Shown in pieces: positions 49,928-59,531 of a stretch of DNA of 64,000 nt; positions within the stretch are counted from its first letter, which is position 1, and every line of letters starts with the position of its first letter. Under the pieces are notes generated by a model. That model was not told where the DNA came from. It saw nothing but the letters and a program-made list of their open reading frames with translations, and did not search any database. This DNA is from Mannheimia bovis (lineage in GTDB: Bacteria > Pseudomonadota > Gammaproteobacteria > Enterobacterales > Pasteurellaceae), in the NCBI RefSeq assembly GCF_014541205.1, contig NZ_CP061280.1, forward strand, positions 1,814,798 through 1,878,797, read 5' to 3'. A program made the position numbers and the translations under genes.

Positions 49928-51019
49928 TTATTTAGCAGCTTTTAATTCTTGGTAGTATTTTTCGTAAAGTTCTACTGCATCACCTACATCATCTTGCCAT
50001 TGTGCTTTTTGTAGCACTTCAGCTGTTGGGTAGATTGATGGATCTTCTGTGATCTCTTTCGGTAATACTTTTAACGCTTCCATATTAGACGTTGGGTAAC
50101 CAATCTCTAATGTCAATTTTTCAGCTACTTTTGCACTTAATAAGTAGTTGATTAATTTGTGTGCGTTTTCTTTATTTTTCGCGTTAGACGGAATCGCTAA
50201 AGTATCTACCCAAAGTACCGGGCCTTCTTTCGGGAACACCATATCAATTGGTGCGTTTTCTTTCTTAGCGATACGTACAGAACCGTTCCATAACTGACCT
50301 ACAGACACTTCACCTGAAATGAATGAGTTTGCAGGGTTGTCAGAATTAAATGAAAGCACGTTTGGACGAAGTTTTAATAACTCTTCGTAAGCGGCTTTGA
50401 TTTCTGCTGGATCAGTTGTATTAGGGCTTTTGCCTAATTTTAATAATGCAAGGTTAAATACTTCGCGAGCATCATCTAATAATTGAATTTTGTTCGCAAA
50501 TTCAGGCTTCCATAAATCACCCCAAGAAGTGAATACATCACCTTTGTAATCTTCAGTTCTAAATGCAATACCCGGTGCACCTAATAATTGCGGTAACGAG
50601 TATTTATTACCTTGGTCATAAGGTTTGTTTAACCAATCTTGGTTTAATTCTTTAATAACCGGTAGTTGAGCGTGATCTAATTCCGCTAACATACCTTCAC
50701 GAGCCATTTTAGATACAAAGTAGTTAGTTGGTGCGATAACATCATAACCGCCGTCTTTACCTTGTAATTTTAATTTAGCATACATTGTTTCGTTAGATTC
50801 AAGACTTGAAACTTCTACTTTAATGCCCGTTTCTTTGGTAAATTCATCTAACAAGCCTTCAGGTACATATTCAGTCCAAGTATAAAGGTGAACTGTTTGA
50901 TTTGTTGCTTGAGGTTTCGCTTCCGCAGCTGCTTTTGGTTCTGCTGCTTTTTCTTCATTACACGCTGTTAATGCAACTGTTGCTAAACCTGCTGCAAATA
51001 AACCCGCTAATTTTTTCAT
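49928..51019 (-). CDS. potD: Spermidine/putrescine-binding lipoprotein PotD
   Basis: PotD binds polyamines for the PotABC importer. The 363-residue precursor carries a lipoprotein signal (LAGLFAAGLATVALTAC, Cys19), an Ala/Pro/Lys-rich spacer, then the family 1 binding fold starting VHLYTWTEYVPEGLLDEF. Conserved polyamine-site residues appear in YTWTEY, SNETMYAKL and GQLWNGSVRIA. Lipidation is seen in Pasteurellaceae homologues such as Mannheimia Lpp38, whereas E. coli PotD is soluble. potABC are not adjacent, so this may be an orphan binding protein using a remote transporter. Confidence 0.92.
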   Translation of the reverse strand: MKKLAGLFAAGLATVALTACNEEKAAEPKAAAEAKPQATNQTVHLYTWTEYVPEGLLDEFTKETGIKVEVSSLESNETMYAKLKLQGKDGGYDVIAPTNYFVSKMAREGMLAELDHAQLPVIKELNQDWLNKPYDQGNKYSLPQLLGAPGIAFRTEDYKGDVFTSWGDLWKPEFANKIQLLDDAREVFNLALLKLGKSPNTTDPAEIKAAYEELLKLRPNVLSFNSDNPANSFISGEVSVGQLWNGSVRIAKKENAPIDMVFPKEGPVLWVDTLAIPSNAKNKENAHKLINYLLSAKVAEKLTLEIGYPTSNMEALKVLPKEITEDPSIYPTAEVLQKAQWQDDVGDAVELYEKYYQELKAAK

Positions 51020-51165
51020 TTAAGTTTCTCCGTTAAAAGAAAGTGAGTAAAAAATATAGCCTTGCCTAAGGGCGTTAAAGACTAGCGAATTTTAAGCCAC
51101 CCCCTAGATTTTGCAAGCCTTTTCTTATTAAAAATGTAATTTTTGGCAAAAAACTTTATGATGAG

Positions 51166-51193
51166 CTTGAAATCCCTTAATTTATCGCTATAT
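51166..51193 (+). promoter_or_regulatory. Sigma-32 heat-shock promoter of grpE
   Basis: CTTGAAA (51166-51172) and CGCTATAT (51186-51193) are 13 bases apart and match the sigma-32 consensus CTTGAAA-N13/14-CCCCATNT well. It lies 46 bases upstream of the grpE start, the correct gene for a heat-shock promoter. Confidence 0.75.
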
Positions 51194-51239
51194 TAAGGAA
51201 GATTTATAATTTCCAAATTAGGCTTTAAGAGGATTAAAG

Positions 51240-51833
51240 ATGACCACTCAAAATGAAAACTTACAAGACGAAGTAAAACAAGAAGAAATTCAACCTGAAG
51301 TTGTAAATGAAGAAGCTCAGCAAGAAGAAAATGCACCCCAAGAAGATCCTTTAGCTCTTGCTCAAGCTCGAATTACTGAATTAGAAACTTATATTACAGA
51401 AGCCGATAAACGTGAACAGGATATTCAACTTCGTGCGCAGGCAGAAATTCAAAATATTCGTCGCCGTACCGAACAAGATGTGGAAAAAGCTCACAAATTT
51501 GCGTTAGAAAAATTTTCTAAAGAGCTATTAAATGTAGTTGATAACCTAGAACGTGGTTTAGATGCATTAGATAAAGCAGTTACCGATGAAACAACTCAAG
51601 CCTTAGTAGACGGTGTTGAAATGACCCATAAAGAGTTTATCAATACATTGGCGAAATTCGGCGTAGTGGCAATGGGCGAAGTGGGTGAAGCCTTTAATCC
51701 GGAACTCCACGAAGCCATTTCTATGCAACCGGCAGAAGGCATTGAAACAAACCATATCAGCACCGTATTGCAAAAAGGTTACACCTTACACGGTCGTGTA
51801 ATCCGCCCTGCAATGGTAATGGTTGCCGCTTAA
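51240..51833 (+). CDS. grpE: Nucleotide exchange factor GrpE
   Basis: GrpE releases ADP from DnaK. The 197-residue protein has an acidic, Gln/Glu-rich disordered N-terminus (about 1-40), a long coiled coil ([72 protein letters not shown]), and the C-terminal beta-wing with the signature [22 protein letters not shown] and [21 protein letters not shown]. Length equals E. coli. Controlled by the heat-shock promoter just upstream. Confidence 0.96.
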   Translation: MTTQNENLQDEVKQEEIQPEVVNEEAQQEENAPQEDPLALAQARITELETYITEADKREQDIQLRAQAEIQNIRRRTEQDVEKAHKFALEKFSKELLNVVDNLERGLDALDKAVTDETTQALVDGVEMTHKEFINTLAKFGVVAMGEVGEAFNPELHEAISMQPAEGIETNHISTVLQKGYTLHGRVIRPAMVMVAA

Positions 51834-51888
51834 TTCCAATTTTTCGACGCAGATCGCAAAATTAGCCAAAATGTCCTTTTGTAGCTGT

Positions 51889-51900
51889 GCTAAATTTAGC
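51889..51900. promoter_or_regulatory. Short palindrome upstream of the coiled-coil gene
   Basis: GCTAAATTTAGC is a perfect 12-base palindrome in the 96-base gap between grpE and the next gene, about 30 bases before its start. It could be an operator or just part of the promoter. Confidence 0.25.
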
Positions 51901-51929
51901 CTGTCATTCAATAACAAAAGGAGCTAAAA

Positions 51930-52220
51930 GTGGAAACAACGATGAGCCTACGATTTGACAAATTACGCTTTGTGAAAAAGCTACAAGAAGCGAACCAATC
52001 TCCGGAAATTGCAGAAGCTTTTGCCGATGCTCTTGATGATGCATTGGAACAAAGCCAATCGGCATTAGCTACTAAGCAAGATCTTAAAGAGCTAAAAGCA
52101 GAAATTCGAACTGAAATTTCTCAGCTTGAAGTAAGATTAACATCATCAATGTATAAAATGGCAGGTTTTATTTTGGCTGGCGTCGGCGTTCTTATGGGGC
52201 TGATGAAATTCATCAACTAA
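51930..52220 (+). CDS. Small coiled-coil membrane protein, DUF1640/CCDC90-like
   Basis: This 96-residue protein starts with a charged helical region (LRFDKLRFVKKLQEANQSPEIAEAFADALDDALEQ), continues as an uninterrupted coiled coil (TKQDLKELKAEIRTEISQLEVRL) and ends in one membrane helix (MYKMAGFILAGVGVLMGLMKFI). The KQDLKEL...coil...terminal helix layout matches the DUF1640/CCDC90 type, whose function in bacteria is unknown. The start is GTG at 51930, supported by AAAGGAGC six bases upstream; the ATG at 51942 is too far from it. A terminator follows, so it forms its own unit. Confidence 0.72.
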   Translation: METTMSLRFDKLRFVKKLQEANQSPEIAEAFADALDDALEQSQSALATKQDLKELKAEIRTEISQLEVRLTSSMYKMAGFILAGVGVLMGLMKFIN

Positions 52221-52233
52221 CCAACTCTAATTC

Positions 52234-52258
52234 TCCCTTATCTCTCTGAGATAAGGGA
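52234..52258 (+). terminator. Terminator after the coiled-coil gene
   Basis: TCCCTTATCTC and GAGATAAGGGA form an 11-bp perfect stem with a 3-base loop, followed by TTTTACATTTTT, 14 bases past the stop. Confidence 0.9.
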
Positions 52259-52278
52259 TTTTACATTTTTAAATAACT

Positions 52279-52731
52279 ATGACATTACAATTTAACTCTG
52301 TTGCCCTACTGTTAGTTGTACTAATTGTACTGGGCTTAGTCAGCCAAAACAATGCCGTTACAATTTCCGCCGCAGTATTGCTGATTATGCAACAAACGCT
52401 ACTCTCTAAATATATTCCTTCTATCGATCAATATGGTTTAAAAATCGGGATCATTATTTTAACTATTGGTGTACTTAGCCCTCTGGTTTCAGGGCGAATT
52501 ATGCTCCCTGAACTCAATCAGTTATTGAACTGGAAAATGCTGGTATCTATTATTGCCGGTGTACTGGTGGCGTGGCTTGGAGGACGCGGTGTAGGCTTGA
52601 TGGGCAATCAACCTGTTTTAGTAACAGGCTTACTCATCGGCACTATTATTGGCGTTGCATTATTTAAAGGCGTACCCGTTGGTCCACTCATCGCCGCAGG
52701 GATTTTATCGTTGATTATAGGGAAAGCATAG
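52279..52731 (+). CDS. UPF0756/DUF441 inner-membrane protein (YeaL-like)
   Basis: A 150-residue, very hydrophobic protein with four predicted helices, containing the conserved blocks [27 protein letters not shown] and [12 protein letters not shown]...[46 protein letters not shown], diagnostic of the DUF441/YeaL family. Function is unknown. Its stop is 11 bases before the hrpA start, so the two may be co-transcribed. Confidence 0.9.
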   Translation: MTLQFNSVALLLVVLIVLGLVSQNNAVTISAAVLLIMQQTLLSKYIPSIDQYGLKIGIIILTIGVLSPLVSGRIMLPELNQLLNWKMLVSIIAGVLVAWLGGRGVGLMGNQPVLVTGLLIGTIIGVALFKGVPVGPLIAAGILSLIIGKA

Positions 52732-52742
52732 CAGGAAGCGTG

Positions 52743-55700
52743 ATGAAAAAGAATTTGCGAAAAAATGAAGAAAATCAACCGCTTGTAAAACTGGAAAATA
52801 TCACAACGAGCGATTTTCGTCGCCTACTCGGTAGATTAAAAGGGGCAGAAAATATTAAAAATGAAGCTAACAAGCGGTCAGTTTTAGACGAAATTTTGCA
52901 AGATCTAACTGCTTGTCAAGCTCGCTTTTTTATCCGCCAAGCTCACGCTCAAAATCTAAAAATTGGCTATCCGGATCTGCCTGTTTCAGCTCGCCGTGAG
53001 GAAATTTTAAAGCTGATTGCCGAAAATCAAGTAGTCGTAATTGCTGGTGAAACCGGTTCGGGTAAAACTACCCAATTACCGAAAATGTGTTTGGAACTCG
53101 GACGAGGCGTAAAAGGATTAATCGGACATACTCAACCACGCCGAATTGCAGCTCGATCTGTGGCAACCCGTATTGCTGAAGAGCTGAAATCAGAGCTGGG
53201 TGAGACTGTCGGTTACAAAGTCCGTTTTAACGATCAAGTAAGTGAAAACAGCTTAGTTAAACTGATGACAGACGGTATTTTGCTTGCCGAAATTCAAAAT
53301 GATCGTTACTTAAATCAATACGATACCCTGATTATTGACGAAGCCCACGAACGCTCGCTCAATAACGATTTTATTTTAGGCTATCTCAAACAAATTCTAC
53401 ATAAACGCCCCGATCTGAAAGTAATTATTACCTCAGCCACCATTGATGTAGAACGCTTTTCCAAACATTTTAACAATGCCCCCATTATTGAAGTGTCTGG
53501 GCGAACTTTCCCTGTTGAAGTTCGCTACCGACCAATTGTAGAAGAAGAGGAGCAAGACCAATTACAAGGTATTTTAAATGCCGTTGATGAGCTACAGTCT
53601 GAAGGAAGAGGCGATATTCTGATTTTTATGAATGGCGAACGGGAAATCCGTGATACCGCCGAAGCTCTACAAAAGCAGGAGCTTCGCCATACCGAAATTC
53701 TGCCACTTTACGCTCGCTTGTCAGCTACGGAGCAACAACGAATTTTCCAGCCAAGTGGTGGCTTAAACCGCATTATTTTAGCCACTAACGTAGCGGAAAC
53801 CTCACTGACAATCCCGAATATTAAATATGTAATCGACACCGGCACGGCTCGTATTTCCCGCTACAGCTATCGCACCAAAGTACAACGCTTACCGATTGAA
53901 CCGATTTCCCAAGCCTCTGCTAATCAGCGAAAAGGGCGTTGTGGGCGTATTTCGGAAGGGATTTGCATCCGTCTCTACTCAGAAGAGGATTTCAACGGTC
54001 GTCCGCAATTTACCGATCCGGAAATTTTACGAACCAACCTCGCATCTGTCATTTTGCAAATGACCTCGCTAGGGCTGAGTGATATTGCATCTTTCCCATT
54101 TGTCGATGCACCTGATAGCCGTCAAATTCAAGATGGGATTAGGTTGTTGGAAGAGTTGCAAGCAATTATTCCTAACCGAAACGGAGCTCGCCTGTCTACA
54201 CATAAATTGACACTAATCGGTAAACAGCTCGCTCAACTACCTGTCGATCCTCGTTTAGGCAGAATGATTATTGAGGCATCGAAAAACGGTTCATTGCACG
54301 AAGTAATGATGATCGTTTCCGCTCTCTCTATCCAAGATCCGAGAGAACGCCCACAGGAGAAACAACAGTCCGCAGACGATAAACATCGCCGCTTTGCCGA
54401 TAAAGAGAGCGATTTCTTGGCATTTGTGAACCTTTGGCATTTCATTCAAACGCAACAAAAAGAGTTATCGAAAAATCAATTCCGCAATCTCTGCCGTAAG
54501 GATTATTTAAACTATAATCGTGTGCGGGAATGGCAGGATATTTACCACCAACTCCGTCTAGCCGTGCGTGAAATGGGGCTAAAAATTAACAGTGAAGCTG
54601 CCACTTATCAGCCGATTCATACTGCCCTTCTCACAGGGCTACTATCGCATATCGGTTTGAAAGATAATGAGAAAATGCACTATTTAGGGGCAAGAAATGC
54701 TCACTTCTTCATTTTCCCGAACTCCGTGCTTTTCAAAAAGCAGCCGAAATGGGTAATGGCAGCAGAACTGGTAGAAACCACCAAACTTTGGGGACGAATG
54801 GTTGCTCGCATTGAGCCGGAATGGATTGAGCCATTGGCAGTACATTTAACCAAATCCAGTTACAGCGAGCCACACTGGGCGAAGTCCAAAGGAGCTGTGA
54901 TGGCATCTGAAAAAGTGTCGCTATTTGGCATTCCGATTGTAACAAATCGCCCTGTTAATTATGGCTCAATTGACCCAAGCATCAGCCGTGAAATTTTTAT
55001 CCGCTCAGCACTGGTGGAAGGTGAATGGCATAACAATTACAAATTTTTCAAAGAAAATAACCGCTTGATCCGTGAAGTAGAGGCAATGGAGCATAAATCC
55101 CGTCGTCGTGATATTTTAGTGAACGAGCAGGTACTGTTCGAATTTTACGATCAACGAATAGGTATAGAGGTGGTGTCTGCCAAACACTTTGATACTTGGT
55201 GGAAAAAGGCTTCGAAAAGCGATCCTGAGCTACTGAACTTTGAAAAATCGTTCTTGATTAACGATAATGCTAACTTGGCGAGCGAGCTGGATTTCCCGAA
55301 TTTCTGGTATCAAGATAATCTTAAATTAAAACTCAGCTATCAATTTGAAGTGGGTAAAGATCACGATGGCGTAACGGTGCATATTCCATTGCCATTACTC
55401 AACCAAGTCGAGCCTGATGGTTTCGACTGGCAAATTCCGGGGCTTCGCCACGAGTTAATTGTTTCTTTGATCAAAAGTCTACCAAAGTCATTACGCCGCA
55501 ACTTTGTGCCTGCTCCTAACTATGCTGATGCCTTTTTAGGGCGGGTTGAGCCGTTTAAAAAACCATTATTGGAAAGTTTAAGCTATGAACTTCGTCGAAT
55601 GACCGGCGTGTTAGTTGAGGCTGAACAGTGGGACATCAGCCAACTACCGCCGCATTTGCGAATGACCTTCCGTGTGGTAGACGACAAAGGCAAAAAATTA

Positions 55701-56648
55701 CAAGAGAGCGAGAATTTAGACGAGCTGAAATTTGCTCTAAAAGATGAAGTACAGAATACGCTTTCAAATATCGCTGATGACGGCATTGAGCAAAGCGGTG
55801 TGCATATTTGGAATTTTGCCGAGTTACCGCAATTCTACGAACAGAAGAAAGCCCATTTCAGTGTGAAAGCCTACCCTGCGATTGTCGATGAACAGAGTGC
55901 AGTGGGCGTGAAACTATTTGAAACGGAATTTGAACAGGCTCGGGCAATGCAGGCTGGTTTACGCCGTTTATTGTTGCTCAATGTGCCTTCACCAATCAAA
56001 TATCTACACGAAAAACTACCAAATAAAGCTAAGCTCGGCTTATATTTTGCTCCATTCGGCAAAGTGATAGAACTGATTGACGACTGTATCGCCTGTGCGG
56101 TGGATAAGTTGATTGGGGAATTCGGCGGTTTTGTATGGAATGAGGAAAAATTCAACGAACTGCACGAATATATACGAGCAAATCTTAATGATACTACTGT
56201 TGAGATTGCAAAACAGGTTGAAAAATGTTTAACGTTAGCGTATGAGCTGAATAAACGCCTAAAAGGCAAATTGGATTTCACAATGGCATTTGCGTTAAGT
56301 GATATTAAAACTCAAATTGATGGATTGATTTATCCCGAATTTGTAACTAAAACCGGCTATCAAAGGTTAAGCGATTTACACCGCTATTTAACTGCCATTG
56401 AACGCCGTTTAGACAAATTGGTCATTGACAGCAATACAGACAGAGCAAAAATGCTACGAGTAGAGCAAGTGCAAGAAACCTATAAGCAGCTCTTAAATAA
56501 ACTACCAAAATCTAAGCCTATGCCTGATGAGGTGTTGGAAATTCGCTATATGATTGAGGAACTACGGGTCAGCCTGTTTGCTCAACAGCTTGGTACAAAG
56601 TATCCGATTTCTGATAAACGAATTTTAAATCTGATAAAAGAGCTTTAG
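52743..56648 (+). CDS. hrpA: ATP-dependent RNA helicase HrpA (DEAH box)
   Basis: HrpA is a DEAH-box RNA helicase that rescues stalled or collided ribosomes. The 1301-residue protein has an N-terminal extension, Walker A GETGSGKTTQLPKMCLELG, DEAH in LIIDEAHERSLN, the SAT motif ITSATID, motif V ATNVAETSLTIPN, motif VI SANQRKGRCGRISEG, then an OB-fold and the long HrpA-specific C-terminal DUF3418 region. Length matches E. coli (1300). ATG 52743 has AGGA upstream; a GTG three bases earlier is less likely. Like smrB in this window it acts on collided ribosomes. Confidence 0.96.
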   Translation: MKKNLRKNEENQPLVKLENITTSDFRRLLGRLKGAENIKNEANKRSVLDEILQDLTACQARFFIRQAHAQNLKIGYPDLPVSARREEILKLIAENQVVVIAGETGSGKTTQLPKMCLELGRGVKGLIGHTQPRRIAARSVATRIAEELKSELGETVGYKVRFNDQVSENSLVKLMTDGILLAEIQNDRYLNQYDTLIIDEAHERSLNNDFILGYLKQILHKRPDLKVIITSATIDVERFSKHFNNAPIIEVSGRTFPVEVRYRPIVEEEEQDQLQGILNAVDELQSEGRGDILIFMNGEREIRDTAEALQKQELRHTEILPLYARLSATEQQRIFQPSGGLNRIILATNVAETSLTIPNIKYVIDTGTARISRYSYRTKVQRLPIEPISQASANQRKGRCGRISEGICIRLYSEEDFNGRPQFTDPEILRTNLASVILQMTSLGLSDIASFPFVDAPDSRQIQDGIRLLEELQAIIPNRNGARLSTHKLTLIGKQLAQLPVDPRLGRMIIEASKNGSLHEVMMIVSALSIQDPRERPQEKQQSADDKHRRFADKESDFLAFVNLWHFIQTQQKELSKNQFRNLCRKDYLNYNRVREWQDIYHQLRLAVREMGLKINSEAATYQPIHTALLTGLLSHIGLKDNEKMHYLGARNAHFFIFPNSVLFKKQPKWVMAAELVETTKLWGRMVARIEPEWIEPLAVHLTKSSYSEPHWAKSKGAVMASEKVSLFGIPIVTNRPVNYGSIDPSISREIFIRSALVEGEWHNNYKFFKENNRLIREVEAMEHKSRRRDILVNEQVLFEFYDQRIGIEVVSAKHFDTWWKKASKSDPELLNFEKSFLINDNANLASELDFPNFWYQDNLKLKLSYQFEVGKDHDGVTVHIPLPLLNQVEPDGFDWQIPGLRHELIVSLIKSLPKSLRRNFVPAPNYADAFLGRVEPFKKPLLESLSYELRRMTGVLVEAEQWDISQLPPHLRMTFRVVDDKGKKLQESENLDELKFALKDEVQNTLSNIADDGIEQSGVHIWNFAELPQFYEQKKAHFSVKAYPAIVDEQSAVGVKLFETEFEQARAMQAGLRRLLLLNVPSPIKYLHEKLPNKAKLGLYFAPFGKVIELIDDCIACAVDKLIGEFGGFVWNEEKFNELHEYIRANLNDTTVEIAKQVEKCLTLAYELNKRLKGKLDFTMAFALSDIKTQIDGLIYPEFVTKTGYQRLSDLHRYLTAIERRLDKLVIDSNTDRAKMLRVEQVQETYKQLLNKLPKSKPMPDEVLEIRYMIEELRVSLFAQQLGTKYPISDKRILNLIKEL

Positions 56649-56656
56649 AAAATTAC

Positions 56657-56710
56657 AAGCGGTTATTTTTATTTCAAATTTTGCAAAATTCTTTAACAAA
56701 ATAACCGCTT
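56657..56710. terminator. Inverted uptake-sequence hairpin between hrpA and nfeD
   Basis: AAGCGGTTATTTT and its exact complement AAAATAACCGCTT flank a 28-base loop between converging genes. Confidence 0.65.
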
Positions 56711-56718
56711 CTCTTTTA

Positions 56719-57162
56719 TTAAAGCACGTTCGTTACATACAATGTAATCCCATCAACACGTTGAACCTGTACTTTATCACCTAAATTAAGCCCTATTCCC
56801 ATCACTCGCCAAGTAGTATCGCCAAACTTACCTCTAGCAACGCCATTTTCCAGTATTTCAACAATTATACCTTGCATACCAATCATTGATTGCTCTCTTG
56901 AATTGAGCGATGTAGATTTATCATCTTGTTTATCTTTAGTATGTTGATATTTCCACCAAATCAAGCTAAAGACAATGGCTAGAATCGCGAAGCCACTAAT
57001 TTGAATACTCACAGATAAATCAGGCAATAGCCAAACCAGCATTGCCAGCAAAATGGCAGAAAATCCCCACCACATAATCAATACGCCTGGAATAATTAAT
57101 TCTAAAGCCAGTAATACAAAACCTAAGATTAACCAACCATTCCAGTTAAATAGCCAATCCAT
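56719..57162 (-). CDS. NfeD-family membrane protein
   Basis: This 147-residue protein has three or four N-terminal helices (GWLILGFVLLALELIIPGVLIMWWGFSAILLAMLVWLL) and a C-terminal OB-fold (MIGMQGIIVEILENGVARGKFGDTTWRVMG), the short NfeD type. NfeD proteins pair with SPFH proteins in membrane microdomain organisation. It follows qmcA by 24 bases, supporting a working pair (the YbbK/YbbL-like arrangement of E. coli qmcA-ybbJ). Confidence 0.9.
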   Translation of the reverse strand: MDWLFNWNGWLILGFVLLALELIIPGVLIMWWGFSAILLAMLVWLLPDLSVSIQISGFAILAIVFSLIWWKYQHTKDKQDDKSTSLNSREQSMIGMQGIIVEILENGVARGKFGDTTWRVMGIGLNLGDKVQVQRVDGITLYVTNVL

Positions 57163-57186
57163 ATTTTCTCCTTACTAAAAGTAGAA

Positions 57187-58110
57187 CTACTTGCTGCTAT
57201 TTTGAGTACCTTTTAATAATTCAGCAACACCTGCAACAGAGCCAATTAGGTTGCTGGCTTCAAGTGGCATCAGTACCACTTTGCTGTTTTCTGCCGAACC
57301 TATGCCTTTCAATGCTTCGGTGTATTTTTGGGCAATGAAATAATTAATTGCGGTGGTATCGCCTTTTGCAATAGCATCAGATACCATTTGAGTTGCTTTT
57401 GCCTCCGCTTCCGCTGCACGTTCACGAGCTTCCGCTTGTAAGAATGCTTCTTGACGCTCCCCTTCGGCTTTTAAAATACGAGATTGCTTTTCACCTTCTG
57501 CACGTAGAATTTCAGCTTGTCGGATACCTTCTGCCTCTAAAATATCTGCACGTTTATTGCGTTCAGCTTTCATTTGAGCATTCATCGCAGCTACTAATTC
57601 TTTTGGTGGGCGAACATCACGAATTTCAATTCTAGTTACTTTTACCCCCCAAATATTGGTTGCTTCATCAACAATCGAGAGCAAGCGACTATTAATGACA
57701 TCACGTTGTGAAAGCATATCATCTAAATCCATCGAACCTAACACAGTACGCATATTTGTCATTGTTAAATTTACAATCGCCTGTTCTAAATTATTCACTT
57801 CATAAGCTGCCCGGCGAGCGTCAATAGTTTGAACAAAGCAGACTGCATCAATAGACACACTGGCATTATCACGAGAAATAACTTCTTGCGATGGAATATC
57901 TAATACCTGTTCCATCATATTGATTTTTCGTCCAACTCTATCAATAAAAGGTAAAACAATATTTAGTCCCGGTGTGAGGGTTTTGGTATAACGCCCGAAA
58001 CGTTCGATTGTCCAATGATAACCTTGTGGCACAATTTTGATGGTTGAACTTAATGCTACCAGCACCAATATTGCAAATGTAGCACCTAAAATCGGTAAAT
58101 CAAATTCCAT
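57187..58110 (-). CDS. qmcA: SPFH/stomatin-family protein QmcA
   Basis: QmcA is an inner-membrane SPFH (stomatin/prohibitin) protein that forms oligomeric microdomains and interacts with FtsH in E. coli. The 307-residue protein has one N-terminal helix ([18 protein letters not shown]), an SPFH domain ([30 protein letters not shown] ... [21 protein letters not shown]) and a long coiled coil rich in Glu and Ala ([45 protein letters not shown]). Near-identity of motifs with E. coli QmcA over full length. Lies 23 bases after ung. Confidence 0.95.
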   Translation of the reverse strand: MEFDLPILGATFAILVLVALSSTIKIVPQGYHWTIERFGRYTKTLTPGLNIVLPFIDRVGRKINMMEQVLDIPSQEVISRDNASVSIDAVCFVQTIDARRAAYEVNNLEQAIVNLTMTNMRTVLGSMDLDDMLSQRDVINSRLLSIVDEATNIWGVKVTRIEIRDVRPPKELVAAMNAQMKAERNKRADILEAEGIRQAEILRAEGEKQSRILKAEGERQEAFLQAEARERAAEAEAKATQMVSDAIAKGDTTAINYFIAQKYTEALKGIGSAENSKVVLMPLEASNLIGSVAGVAELLKGTQNSSK

Positions 58111-58133
58111 CTTTTTCTCCTTTAAATGAACAA

Positions 58134-58805
58134 TTAAATTTCAATAGGTAGTTGCCAATTAATTGGGGATATTTCTTTTGAAATCAAGTAATTATTTGCT
58201 TTTGAGAAATGTTTACAGCCAAAAAATCCACGATAAGCCGACAATGGCGATGGGTGCGGAGAAGCTAACACACAATGTCGATTACGATCGATAAACTGCC
58301 CTTTTCTCTGAGCGTGGCTACCCCAAAGTAAAAACACCAAATTCTCTCGATGTTCATTTAATTGTGCAATAACTTTATCGGTAAAAATCTCCCAGCCAAT
58401 TTGTGAATGTGAGCCTGCTCTACCTTGCTCAACGGTTAAACTTGTGTTTAACATAAAAACACCTTGTTTTGCCCAATCAATTAAATAACCGTGATGCGGA
58501 ATCTGAAATCCTTCAATATCTTCGGATAATTCCTTATACATATTCAACAAAGATGGGGGAGGAGCAACAGGAGGTTTAACTGAAAAGGCTAATCCGTGTG
58601 CTTGATTTGGTCCGTGATAAGGATCTTGTCCTAGAATCACCACCTTCACATTGCTAAATTCTGTTAAAGCAAAAGCACTAAATACCTCATTTTGTGGCGG
58701 ATATATTACTTTGCCTGATAACCGCTCATTATGTACATATTGCAAAATCTGTTGAAAATAATCTTTTTGCTTTTCTTCGCCTAAGGCTTCTGTCCAAGTT
58801 TTCAT
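58134..58805 (-). CDS. ung: Uracil-DNA glycosylase
   Basis: Ung removes uracil from DNA in base excision repair. The 223-residue protein has motif [19 protein letters not shown] at residues 59-76 (catalytic Asp61) and motif [18 protein letters not shown] (catalytic His). A TTG at 58817 would add four residues and overlap the likely Shine-Dalgarno GGGTG; the ATG at 58805 is preferred. Divergent from grcA, the same pairing as ung and grcA (yfiD) in E. coli. Confidence 0.96.
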   Translation of the reverse strand: MKTWTEALGEEKQKDYFQQILQYVHNERLSGKVIYPPQNEVFSAFALTEFSNVKVVILGQDPYHGPNQAHGLAFSVKPPVAPPPSLLNMYKELSEDIEGFQIPHHGYLIDWAKQGVFMLNTSLTVEQGRAGSHSQIGWEIFTDKVIAQLNEHRENLVFLLWGSHAQRKGQFIDRNRHCVLASPHPSPLSAYRGFFGCKHFSKANNYLISKEISPINWQLPIEI

Positions 58806-58905
58806 AAAAACACCCAATTGTGATTAAATTTCATTCAAATAGAATACTGTAAGCTAAAAATGGTTAAATTTTTATCGCATTTTATCTAAAAAGAGGTACA
58901 ATAAT

Positions 58906-58921
58906 TTCAAATAAATTTGAA
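58906..58921. promoter_or_regulatory. 16-base palindrome upstream of grcA
   Basis: TTCAAAT-AA-ATTTGAA is a near-perfect inverted repeat about 55 bases before grcA. It does not match FNR (TTGAT-N4-ATCAA), which controls this gene in E. coli, so its role is open. Confidence 0.25.
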
Positions 58922-58974
58922 TATTTAAACTTTTTTCGTAATTTACAATTTCACTCTTTATAGGAGAACTTAAA

Positions 58975-59358
58975 ATGATTAAAGGTGTACAAATCACTGA
59001 ATCAGCAAACAGCAACTTATTAAACTCTTTTTGGTTATTAGATGAAGCTAAAAACGAAGCTCGTTGCTTAGCTGCTAAAGCAGGTTACCAAGAAGATCAA
59101 ATCGTTGCAATCAGCGAATTGGGCGACATTGCATACCGCGAAGTACCGGTAAATGTTGCTCCAACTATCAAAGTGGAAGGTGGTCAGCACTTAAACGTGA
59201 ATGTTTTACGCCGTGAAACATTGGAAGATGCAATCCAAAACCCTGAAAAATATCCACAATTAACTATTCGTGTTTCAGGTTATGCAGTACGTTTCAACTC
59301 ATTGACCCCTGAACAGCAACGTGATGTTATTACTCGTACTTTCACTGAAAGCCTATAA
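58975..59358 (+). CDS. grcA: Autonomous glycyl radical cofactor GrcA (YfiD)
   Basis: GrcA replaces the oxygen-damaged C-terminal piece of pyruvate formate-lyase and so restores its activity. The 127-residue protein has a short N-terminal arm and the glycyl radical domain with [28 protein letters not shown]; the radical Gly is residue 102, as in E. coli, and the length is identical. Strong AGGAG ribosome-binding site. Terminator follows. Confidence 0.97.
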   Translation: MIKGVQITESANSNLLNSFWLLDEAKNEARCLAAKAGYQEDQIVAISELGDIAYREVPVNVAPTIKVEGGQHLNVNVLRRETLEDAIQNPEKYPQLTIRVSGYAVRFNSLTPEQQRDVITRTFTESL

Positions 59359-59377
59359 TACAGCTTTTAATATAAAT

Positions 59378-59398
59378 AAGCACCCATATCGGGTGCTT
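59378..59398 (+). terminator. Terminator after grcA
   Basis: AAGCACCC and GGGTGCTT form an 8-bp stem around ATATC, followed by TTTTATTG, 20 bases past the grcA stop. Confidence 0.9.
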
Positions 59399-59470
59399 TT
59401 TTATTGCTTATTAGCGAATAACAAGCGGTCAAAATACTGTTTAAATTTACAAAAAAATTTAAATAAAGCA

Positions 59471-59498
59471 TTGACACTGTTTTTTTACACAGTAAAAT
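59471..59498 (+). promoter_or_regulatory. Sigma-70 promoter of the umuD-like gene
   Basis: TTGACA (59471-59476) and TAAAAT (59493-59498) with 16-base spacing form a near-consensus promoter, whose spacer is exactly filled by the first LexA box. Confidence 0.75.
59477..59492. promoter_or_regulatory. LexA box 1
   Basis: CTGT-TTTTTTAC-ACAG fits the LexA consensus CTGT-N8-ACAG exactly. It occupies the whole spacer between the -35 and -10 elements, where bound LexA would exclude RNA polymerase. Confidence 0.85.
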
Positions 59499-59500
59499 AT

Positions 59501-59516
59501 CTGTATAAAAAGACAG
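59501..59516. promoter_or_regulatory. LexA box 2
   Basis: CTGT-ATAAAAAG-ACAG is a second exact LexA consensus match with symmetrical flanks (TAT and ATA). It covers the expected transcription start and ends 15 bases before the ATG. The centre-to-centre distance to box 1 is 24 bases. Confidence 0.85.
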
Positions 59517-59531
59517 ATAGAGGATTTCAAA

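Noticed and set aside
58906-58921. FNR control of grcA
   Set aside because: The palindrome lacks the TTGAT and ATCAA half-sites; I record it only as an unexplained inverted repeat.
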